This document shows, piece after piece, positions 1-5,283 of a stretch of DNA of 5,283 nt. Origin of the DNA: an uncultured Saprospiraceae bacterium. GTDB taxonomy: Bacteria; Bacteroidota; Bacteroidia; Chitinophagales; Saprospiraceae. The notes below the pieces were generated by a model, which was not told the origin of the DNA, made no database searches, and worked only from the letters and a program-made list of their open reading frames with translations. The stretch lies in NCBI GenBank assembly GCA_938033975.1, contig CALHKJ010000317.1:1-5283 (forward strand), written 5' to 3'. The position numbers and the translations under genes were made by a program. The stretch's first letter is position 1, and each line of letters begins with the position of its first letter.

Positions 1-2
1 AT

Positions 3-2024
3 ACCTATTTTATAGATGAAGATTTTACGTTGGCGGTTTTTTCAGTTGCGGCTGATCAAGTCATTGAATTGGCAAATGGAAATGGACCATTAATTCCAAT
101 AGGTTCATTAGAATATTTCAATACCAATAAAGAAAGAGAAGCTACTTCTTTTGGTAGCTTGAATAGACACGGACAGGATTCTTGGATACTAGATCACAGA
201 AGTCTAGACTGGGTCTCTAGAGATGAAATGGGCTACTCAAAAGCTGTCGAGGCTCAGCTTTTCGGTTTCTCAGAAAGAGATGAATATCAAAAATTCATGT
301 TTAGAAATTCTGGTGATGATAATTATCCAGCCAACGATGATTTTGACCATATAGGAAGTACACACATAAGAGATGAATATGTGCAAACACTCGCATTGAA
401 TGGTGGTCTTAAACTAGACACTCGAGCAGTAGAAAGAGTCATCTTATTTTTAAACGGAGAATACTGGGGTGTATATGGAATGAGAGATCGTCCAGTTGAT
501 CATGATTATACAGATGAGTACTATAACCAAGGGAAATATGATATACAATACTTGTCTACCTGGTTTAATACAGAAATAGAATATGGTGGTCAGCAAGCTT
601 TACTTGACTGGACTCGAATCAGAGATTTCGCACTTAACAATGACTTAGGAAATCCTGACAATTATAAAATCATTGAAGACAGCATCAATCTAACAAGTCT
701 TATTGATTACATGGTTGTAAATCTGAATGCTGTTGCCTCAGATTGGCTAAATTACAATACTGGATGGTGGAGAGGTCTTAACCCTGAAGGTGGTCATAAA
801 AAATGGGGATATATTCTTTGGGACTTAGATGCAACTTTTGATTACTATATTAATTATAGTGGAGTTCCCAATATCTCTCCAAATGCCACACCCTGCGACC
901 TAGAAGAAATTGGTGAATTTATGGATACATTCTTCGGTGGATTTGGAGGAGGAGGCGGTGGAGGCCAACCAACAGATACAGAACCAGAAAATTGTAATAC
1001 GATCGTAAATGGCCTTAGCCCATATCCTGCAGACGATGAAATATTTTTGCAGGTAATAGAACAGGATGGATTTTGCTGTGATGGAGAATGGGATGATTTG
1101 TGTCAATCAACTTATAATCAACTCCTAATCTCAGGAGGTAACACATCGAGCTCAAGAGATGTAGGACAACATGAAAAAATATTCTTAAAGTTATTGGATG
1201 AAAGTGAAGAATTTAAGCAACTATATTATTCTAGGTATGCAGATCTCATGAATACTGTTTACACCTGTGACAACATGATGGTAACCTTAGATTCTATGTT
1301 GGCAGTAATAGAACCTGAGATGCCAAGACAAATTGAAAGATGGGGCGGCACCATGGAAGAATGGGAATCAAATGTTGTTAGACTCAAAGATTTTATTGCA
1401 GCTAGATGTGAGCTGTTAGACGATGGCATGCTAGAATGTTATGATGAACTTTCCGGTCCTTTCGAAATAACCCTGTTGGCTTCTCCAACAGGAATCGGCG
1501 AGATTGATTTCAATACACTAGATATTGAAACATTTCCTTGGACTGGAAGCTATTTTGGCGGGATGGAAAATAAAATAAAAGCAAGAGTCTTTGATGAGTA
1601 TGAGGAAGATTGGGAATTTAGTCATTGGTTAAGTTCTTCAGGGAACATTATATTCCCTAACTCAGAAACTAGAAAAGCGAGCATGACAATATCTCAAGCG
1701 GATACCTTAACTGCTGTTTTTAAATCTTTAACTAATGTTGAAAACATTGATAACAAACTTCAAGCAAATGTATATCCTAACCCTGCAGAAAATTTTCTGA
1801 TTTTAGATTATGAATTAAAGCAAGCTGCTCATGTAAAAGCAAGCCTGTACAATGCTCAAGGTAAACTTGTTACTCATTTTCCTGAATCAAATCAATATCG
1901 TGGACAAGGAGCCTATAGTCAGAAACTAGAACTTTCTGATTATCCAATACATTCTGGTCTGTATTTGCTGAAGTTGGATGCAGGAAATCAGAAAATAACA
2001 ATGAAGGTTAATATTATCAGATAA
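3..2024 (+). CDS. Secreted CotH-kinase-family protein with T9SS sorting domain (5' partial)
   Basis: The frame is open from the left edge (first whole codon at 3, residue n at base 3n), so the true start lies outside the window. The TTG at 30 is an internal Leu of a typical CotH opening (TYFIDEDFTLAVFSV), which in relatives follows a chitobiase-like beta domain and a signal peptide. CotH core, about 1-475: FRNSGDDN at 100-107, HIRDEYVQ at 121-128, EYWGVYGMRDR at 153-163, and the metal-site-like WDLDATF at 273-279. A Gly-rich linker and Cys module (about 311-375) interrupt the core before its C-terminal helices (RYADLMNT at 411-418). An InlB/Big-like beta domain (486-575) ends in DTLTAVF. A T9SS type A sorting domain (587-673) starts VYPNPAENF and ends with a KITMKVNIIR strand. 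The protein is therefore probably exported by T9SS and anchored at the surface or released. CotH of Bacillus is a protein kinase; activity and substrate here are unknown. The family call is firm, the kinase activity is inferred. Confidence 0.93.
   Translation, partial: TYFIDEDFTLAVFSVAADQVIELANGNGPLIPIGSLEYFNTNKEREATSFGSLNRHGQDSWILDHRSLDWVSRDEMGYSKAVEAQLFGFSERDEYQKFMFRNSGDDNYPANDDFDHIGSTHIRDEYVQTLALNGGLKLDTRAVERVILFLNGEYWGVYGMRDRPVDHDYTDEYYNQGKYDIQYLSTWFNTEIEYGGQQALLDWTRIRDFALNNDLGNPDNYKIIEDSINLTSLIDYMVVNLNAVASDWLNYNTGWWRGLNPEGGHKKWGYILWDLDATFDYYINYSGVPNISPNATPCDLEEIGEFMDTFFGGFGGGGGGGQPTDTEPENCNTIVNGLSPYPADDEIFLQVIEQDGFCCDGEWDDLCQSTYNQLLISGGNTSSSRDVGQHEKIFLKLLDESEEFKQLYYSRYADLMNTVYTCDNMMVTLDSMLAVIEPEMPRQIERWGGTMEEWESNVVRLKDFIAARCELLDDGMLECYDELSGPFEITLLASPTGIGEIDFNTLDIETFPWTGSYFGGMENKIKARVFDEYEEDWEFSHWLSSSGNIIFPNSETRKASMTISQADTLTAVFKSLTNVENIDNKLQANVYPNPAENFLILDYELKQAAHVKASLYNAQGKLVTHFPESNQYRGQGAYSQKLELSDYPIHSGLYLLKLDAGNQKITMKVNIIR
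936..1127 (+). other. Glycine linker plus four-cysteine module inserted in the CotH domain
   Basis: This segment lies inside the CotH reading frame, between the WDLDATF motif and the helical end of the domain. It begins with GGFGGGGGGG (seven consecutive Gly codons at 945-965, using GGA, GGC and GGT). A module with Cys at 331, 358, 359 and 367 follows, including the signature GFCCDGEWDDLCQSTY. The pattern D-x-(F/Y)-C-C-x3-W-D-x2-C resembles short Cys-rich modules I recall from secreted proteins of Bacteroidota and Planctomycetes; in an exported protein the four cysteines could form two disulfides. Many CotH relatives pass directly from the NADPC-like segment (here NATPC, ending at Cys 298) to the G-H-x-K/I helix (here GQHEKIF), so this looks like an optional insertion. 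Its function is unknown. Confidence 0.6.
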
Positions 2025-2039
2025 GCTAAGCTTAATGCA

Positions 2040-2075
2040 AAAAAAAGACCGCTTCTTTCAGAGCGGTCTTTTTTT
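2040..2075. terminator. Bidirectional intrinsic terminator between convergent genes
   Basis: Perfect 14-bp inverted repeat: seven A plus GACCGCT (2040-2053), an 8-base loop (2054-2061), and AGCGGTC plus seven T (2062-2075). The GC-rich core with a T tract on the right fits Rho-independent termination of the CotH gene, whose stop is 15 bases upstream. The A tract on the left gives a T tract on the other strand, so the same hairpin can end the leftward NUMOD4/HNH gene, whose stop is 12 bases from the hairpin. Confidence 0.92.
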
Positions 2076-2087
2076 ATTCCTAACTAG

Positions 2088-2651
2088 CTATTTAGCAGGC
2101 TTAATGTGTGCCCAGTTTTCCCCTCGTTCAATTCTTTTTAATTGAGTAAGAGAAACTCCATATTTATTAGCTAAGGCAGTTTTTGTCTTTTTACCGGAAG
2201 CTAAATGTTTTTTAATAGTTGCAACCTGGTTGGCTTTTAGTTTAGATGATCCACCTTTACTGTGAAAAACATGACCTTGAGCTCTTAATCTTTCAGTGAT
2301 ATAGCTTCTATGATCAGATTCAGTTACCCACTTAAGATTTGAAAGCTTATTATCATCCCTTTTATAGTTCTTGTGGATAATCAAGCTATGCTTGCGCGAA
2401 GGTTTTTTCACAAAACTAGCTGCAACATGCTTATGCACCCACATTCCATAATTTTTGCCATTGGCGAGCCTGATTGTGGCTCTTAAATGACCATGATGGT
2501 CTGGTTTCATCTTTAACAAGTATTCGCCTTTTGTGTTCTTATCAACTGACTTAATTCTTGCTTTGTTTGAAACCCAATACACCTTACTCTTATGTGCGCT
2601 CGGGAGTTTAATTTTACTCCAGGTTTCATTTCTTAAATCTTTTACTTTCAT
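2088..2651 (-). CDS. NUMOD4 - HNH - helix-turn-helix protein, homing-endonuclease-like
   Basis: A 187-residue Lys-rich basic protein, counted from the ATG at 2651. Domains in order: NUMOD4-type DNA-binding motif at about 6-35 (W11, then VYWVSNKARIKS); HNH_3-like region at about 71-110 (VHKHVAASF, then IIHKNYKRDDN and NLKWVT); C-terminal helix-turn-helix at about 135-183 (SKLKANQVATIKKHL, then LANKYGVSLTQLKRI and RGENWAHI). The His of VHK, the His of IIHK and the Asn residues of DDN/SNL are in the usual HNH places, so a metal-dependent nuclease site may be intact. The Asp or Asn usually before the second His is Ile here. The same architecture occurs in phage and intron homing endonucleases, but I recall similar short standalone chromosomal proteins in Bacteroidota, so it may be a resident gene. 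An in-frame TTG at 2666 would add five residues; the ATG with an A-rich leader is preferred. It converges on the CotH gene. DNA cleavage is inferred only. Confidence 0.86.
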   Translation of the reverse strand: MKVKDLRNETWSKIKLPSAHKSKVYWVSNKARIKSVDKNTKGEYLLKMKPDHHGHLRATIRLANGKNYGMWVHKHVAASFVKKPSRKHSLIIHKNYKRDDNKLSNLKWVTESDHRSYITERLRAQGHVFHSKGGSSKLKANQVATIKKHLASGKKTKTALANKYGVSLTQLKRIERGENWAHIKPAK

Positions 2652-2938
2652 TTTTTTGAATTTCAAATGTTCTAAAATAAACTATAAGTAGTTTATACCA
2701 ATGACTATTACTAATGGTAAATTTCAAAATGTTGAAAATGCACTGGGACGAGAGTTTCTCTACTTTTTGAATGCAGATACCTCCAATGCAATGGGTTGTA
2801 TGACCAAAGTAAAACAATTTTTAGAAAGCTCGCAATTCATTTCAGAAAAAATAGACGAACGAACTTATAAATTCTATAGATTAACTTTCACTTGTATTGT
2901 TAATGACAATTTCTGACTAGTTGTTTTAACGGCCAAAG
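2652..2938. other. Intergenic region with short dyads, no convincing gene
   Basis: About 287 bases separate two leftward genes. The half nearest the HNH gene is rich in short symmetric sequences: a perfect 8-bp inverted repeat (2677-2696), TTTCAA/TTGAAA arms (2722-2737), ACCA/TGGT arms (2697-2700 and 2715-2718), and an imperfect direct repeat of AATTTCAAATGTT (2659-2671) and AATTTCAAAATGTT (2720-2733). A 71-codon rightward frame (2701-2916) exists but has no recognisable domain or initiation signal. No T-tailed terminator follows the RDD gene, so read-through toward the HNH gene is possible. No strong Bacteroidota promoter (TTTG at -33, TAnnTTTG at -7) was found. The stretch may be a control region or a decayed repeat element. 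Confidence 0.5.
2677..2696. repeat. Perfect inverted repeat upstream of the HNH gene, operator-like
   Basis: Arms ATAAACTA (2677-2684) and TAGTTTAT (2689-2696) are exact reverse complements around a TAAG spacer. The dyad lies 25 bases upstream of the ATG of the leftward NUMOD4/HNH gene, where a dimeric repressor could bind; that gene's own product has a helix-turn-helix, so autoregulation is conceivable. There is no GC-rich core or T tail, so it is not a terminator. AT-rich dyads of this size can arise by chance. Confidence 0.45.
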
Positions 2939-3640
2939 TCAACGTGTTAATACAATGTATTCTGAAAGAATTTGTTTTAAAAAATCCAAGATTCTTTCCT
3001 GAGGAGCTAATTCTAATTCGTCAATTAATTTTTCAGAGATTTTCAAAAGCACATCCTTATTGCTATCCGTAGGATTTGTCATATAACGATTCAAACTGAT
3101 TTTTAGAAATAGCATATCATCGTCATTATACTTTGTTACCCCTGGGTACCTAATTTCATCAACTCTATTAAATTCATTCAGACTCTCCAAGCTGATACCT
3201 AAATCACTTTGTAAAGAAATAACTGTTGTTTGAGCAAGAATATCTCCTATTCTTTGGTTTCGTTCCGAACTTGAAATACTGATAACTGCAAGACATCCGA
3301 TAGATCCAAGAATATCGATCATTCTAAATACCCAACGTAACATATAATCGTAAGGCGTAGGTGTTCCACCTTTTAAAGTCACAACTCTTAGCTTAACTAG
3401 CATCTTACCTGGAGATTGCCCTTGATTAAATACTTCAAAAACCAAATGATAGAAGGCAACTATCAAGCTTATGAAAATGTAAGTAAAGGATTCAAAGCTG
3501 CCTAAAAGTCTTCCTACAAAAGTGGAAAAAACTATCAATATAAATGTGTCCACAATAAATGCAAGCAAACGCTGAACTGTTGTCGCCAATTCATAACGAA
3601 ATACAATATTATGTGCCGTTGCTATTTCTATGGTATTCAT
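2939..3640 (-). CDS. RDD-family integral membrane protein
   Basis: A 233-residue protein from the ATG at 3640 to a TGA. The RDD domain fills about residues 15-142. The name-giving Arg and Asp are R24 and D31 in RLLAFIVDTFIL, where the first membrane helix begins; a second helix covers about 52-70. The conserved loop GQSPGKMLVKLRVV starts at 74, RWVFRMIDIL follows at 102-111 leading into a short hydrophobic stretch, and RIGD (130-133) closes the domain. Residues about 145-233 form a charged, probably cytoplasmic tail rich in Glu, Asp and Leu, an extension beyond the minimal domain that I do not recognise. RDD proteins are inner-membrane proteins mostly of unknown role; a few are linked to ion or solute transport. 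The gene is divergent from the SpoIIM-like gene, 50 bases apart, an arrangement I recall from other Bacteroidota. This suggests a shared but undefined membrane or envelope task. Confidence 0.93.
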   Translation of the reverse strand: MNTIEIATAHNIVFRYELATTVQRLLAFIVDTFILIVFSTFVGRLLGSFESFTYIFISLIVAFYHLVFEVFNQGQSPGKMLVKLRVVTLKGGTPTPYDYMLRWVFRMIDILGSIGCLAVISISSSERNQRIGDILAQTTVISLQSDLGISLESLNEFNRVDEIRYPGVTKYNDDDMLFLKISLNRYMTNPTDSNKDVLLKISEKLIDELELAPQERILDFLKQILSEYIVLTR

Positions 3641-3690
3641 GCTAATTGTAGATACTAAATCGTTAAATTAGAATTTAGAACATTTTGTAG
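3641..3690. promoter_or_regulatory. Short divergent promoter region between RDD and SpoIIM-like genes
   Basis: Only 50 AT-rich bases separate the two divergent starts (ATG at 3640 leftward, ATG at 3691 rightward), so both promoters must overlap here or lie inside the coding ends. The region holds CTAAAT (3655-3660) and ATTTAG (3673-3678), a 6-bp inverted repeat with a 12-base spacer. It also holds TTTAGAACATTT (3674-3685), which recurs on the other strand just upstream of the HNH gene. No full match to TTTG / TAnnTTTG and no Shine-Dalgarno site is visible for either gene. The regulatory role is inferred from layout alone. Confidence 0.55.
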
Positions 3691-5283
3691 ATGACAGAGT
3701 CGCAATTTATAGAACAAAATAAAGAAAAGTGGAGAGAATTAGAGCTTCTGCTCGAACTTCCACAAAAAGATGCAGACAAATTGCAAGAATTGTTTGTAAA
3801 AGTAAGTAGCGACCTATCCTATGCAAGAACCTTTTACCCGAAAAGATCTGTCAGATTATATCTTAATAATTTAACACAAAAGGTTTTTGACAGCATGGGC
3901 AAAAAAAAGTCTGGTTTCAGCTTCCAAAATATTATTCATTTTTTTGGCGTAATTCTTCCAGAAGAAGCATTTCGTCAAAGAAAAATTCTTTTAATCTCTT
4001 TCCTGATTTTCGCTGCCGCAGTTACAATTGGAGCACTTTCAACAGCCAATAATCCAGATTTTGCTCGGGTTATTCTTGGAGATAGATATATTGAGATGAC
4101 TGAAACGAATATCAATTCAAAAGACCCCATGGCTGTTTACAAAGATGAAGATGCCATTGGTATGTTTTCCTATATAACAGTCAATAATATTCGAGTTGCA
4201 TTTCTGGCTTTTGTTCTTGGCCTACTAGGAGGAGTTGGTACAGTGTTTATTTTGGTGTCTAATGGAATAATGCTTGGTGCCTTCCAATACTTCTTTTATT
4301 CCAAAGGATTGTTTCTCACCTCTTTTCTCACGATATGGATACACGGCACTATAGAAATATCAGCAATTATCATTGCAGGTGCTGCAGGTATCATTTTAGG
4401 TAACGGACTGTTATTTCCCGGCACCTACAAGCGATCCACATCCATGCAAATTTCATCAAAACGTTCTTTAAGAATTTTACTTGGCACAATACCACTTTTT
4501 ATCATTGCAGGACTTCTAGAATCTTTTGTAACAAGATTAACTGGTCTCCCAATGATTATAAAAATTTTAATCATTGCTTTTTCACTTCTATTCGTATTGA
4601 CCATGTATGTCTTCTACCCTTATTATTATAATAAGAAAGTTTCAAATTTTGGAGAACAAACAAAAGTTACGGTCCAACACGAGGAAGAACTTTTTTACAA
4701 TAGATTTGAGTTCCGCAGTTATGCTGAAAACATAAGTTTGGCCTTTGCTCAATTTAGATCATTTTTTGGTTACAATTTTAGTAAAATCATGATGCCATGC
4801 CTACTCATAGCGGGTCCTGTTTTTTACTTTTTTGTTGCAACTCAAAACGATCTGAATCCAATTAATGTGTATGGCAATAATATTTTCTCCCCCAGAAGTT
4901 TTGAACTTAAAAGTTTCTTTGTCCCTTTCATCAATGTTCTTTTCATAAGCTTTAGTATTTGCTATATGGAGGTTTACATGAAGAACAATGCAAAACATAT
5001 TGATGGCATAATGTCTTTTATCAAGCAGCACTTTATTTATATTTTCCTTATCATTCTCATTTTCAGTTTTCTCTTTGTTGTTTTAGGACCATGGTCTATG
5101 TTTCTTGTTCTCGTTCTCCCATTACAAATTATTCCTGCACTCATTGATCTTAAAATTGAAAAGCAAAAAATTGGGACAAATAAATTGGCTCATAATCTTC
5201 AAATTTCTTATCGTTACTACTTCCATTTTTTAGGTCCGACACTACTCTCCTTCATTTTCCTTGTGGTGTTCTTATTTTTAATT
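3691..5283 (+). CDS. SpoIIM-like (DUF95) membrane protein fused to a second membrane domain (3' partial)
   Basis: The frame from the ATG at 3691 stays open for 531 codons to the right edge, so the C-terminus is missing. Residues 1-315 match the SpoIIM/DUF95 family: a soluble helical start (FIEQNKEKW, then YARTFYPKRSV), a first membrane helix at about 98-118, an extracytoplasmic loop, NNIRVAFLAFVLGLLGG (165-181), the NG pair at 191-192, IWIHGTIEISAIIIAGAAG (215-233) with the family's HGxxE pattern, and helices near 261-280 and 288-310. A polar stretch (314-345) leads to a second domain with helices near 365-383, 407-427, 446-464, 468-486 and 510-531. Its start (FRSYAENISLAFAQF, then IMMPCLLIAGP) resembles a membrane protein I recall being encoded separately after spoIIM-like genes in Bacteroidota. 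Bacillus SpoIIM belongs to the SpoIID-SpoIIM-SpoIIP engulfment complex; nothing here suggests sporulation, so the name marks homology only. MoxR, DUF58 and vWA genes often lie nearby. Confidence 0.92.
   Translation, partial: MTESQFIEQNKEKWRELELLLELPQKDADKLQELFVKVSSDLSYARTFYPKRSVRLYLNNLTQKVFDSMGKKKSGFSFQNIIHFFGVILPEEAFRQRKILLISFLIFAAAVTIGALSTANNPDFARVILGDRYIEMTETNINSKDPMAVYKDEDAIGMFSYITVNNIRVAFLAFVLGLLGGVGTVFILVSNGIMLGAFQYFFYSKGLFLTSFLTIWIHGTIEISAIIIAGAAGIILGNGLLFPGTYKRSTSMQISSKRSLRILLGTIPLFIIAGLLESFVTRLTGLPMIIKILIIAFSLLFVLTMYVFYPYYYNKKVSNFGEQTKVTVQHEEELFYNRFEFRSYAENISLAFAQFRSFFGYNFSKIMMPCLLIAGPVFYFFVATQNDLNPINVYGNNIFSPRSFELKSFFVPFINVLFISFSICYMEVYMKNNAKHIDGIMSFIKQHFIYIFLIILIFSFLFVVLGPWSMFLVLVLPLQIIPALIDLKIEKQKIGTNKLAHNLQISYRYYFHFLGPTLLSFIFLVVFLFLI

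Noticed and set aside
30..32. TTG as a start for the CotH gene
   Set aside because: The frame continues upstream to the window edge and encodes residues typical of the start of the CotH domain, with no signal peptide after the TTG; an exported protein must begin further left.
900..1106. 68-codon leftward frame inside the CotH gene
   Set aside because: It lies antisense to the Cys-module region of a strongly supported gene and has no recognisable features.
2664..2666. TTG as a start for the HNH gene
   Set aside because: An ATG five codons downstream fits NUMOD4 proteins, which begin shortly before the conserved Trp, and has an A-rich leader; TTG is possible but less likely.
2626..2817. 63-codon leftward frame overlapping the start of the HNH gene
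   Set aside because: It overlaps the well-supported HNH gene start in another frame and shows no domain, so it is most likely a chance frame in AT-rich DNA.
2896..2910. Small inverted repeat ATTGT/ACAAT downstream of the RDD gene as a terminator
   Set aside because: Only 5-bp AT-rich arms and no T tract in the direction of transcription, too weak to call.
2701..2916. 71-codon rightward frame in the gap between the HNH and RDD genes
   Set aside because: No recognisable domain, no initiation signal, and the frame runs through the dyad cluster; kept only as a remark in the intergenic entry. Conservation in relatives would revive it.
4801..5031. 76-codon leftward frame opposite the SpoIIM-like gene
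   Set aside because: It is antisense to a continuous 531-codon frame with clear family motifs, hence a shadow.

Overview
The window looks like a chromosomal segment of a Bacteroidota bacterium, most likely Flavobacteriales or a near relative. Three things point there: an AT-rich sequence with no Shine-Dalgarno-like sites in front of the starts, a type IX secretion system (T9SS) C-terminal sorting domain on the first protein, and a divergent RDD / SpoIIM-like pair, which I recall as a recurring arrangement in this phylum. The exact family or genus cannot be fixed from this sequence.

Left part (1-2087): the 3' two-thirds or so of a gene for a large secreted CotH-kinase-family protein, reading rightward and entering from the left edge. 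It has the CotH core, a glycine-rich linker plus a four-cysteine module inserted in that core, an InlB/Big-like beta domain and a T9SS type A sorting domain. It ends at a strong hairpin with A and T tracts on both sides, which can serve as terminator for this gene and for the convergent gene on its right.

Middle (2088-2938): a leftward gene for a small basic NUMOD4 - HNH - helix-turn-helix protein, a standalone homing-endonuclease-like architecture. Upstream of it is about 290 bases without a convincing gene. That stretch holds a perfect 8-bp inverted repeat and other short dyads, either an operator region or a decayed repeat element.

Right part (2939-5283): a leftward RDD-family membrane protein and, divergently from it across only 50 bases, a long rightward membrane protein. 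The latter stays open for 531 codons to the right edge. Its first ~315 residues are a SpoIIM-like (DUF95) integral membrane domain. The rest is a second multi-spanning membrane domain resembling a protein I recall being encoded separately downstream of spoIIM-like genes. In Bacteroidota such pairs often neighbour MoxR AAA ATPase, DUF58 and vWA genes of unknown role, so those are expected just beyond the right edge.

No tRNA, rRNA, CRISPR array, complete insertion sequence or clear riboswitch was seen. The least explained parts are the cysteine insert in the CotH protein, the SpoIIM fusion and the dyad-rich gap around 2652-2938.
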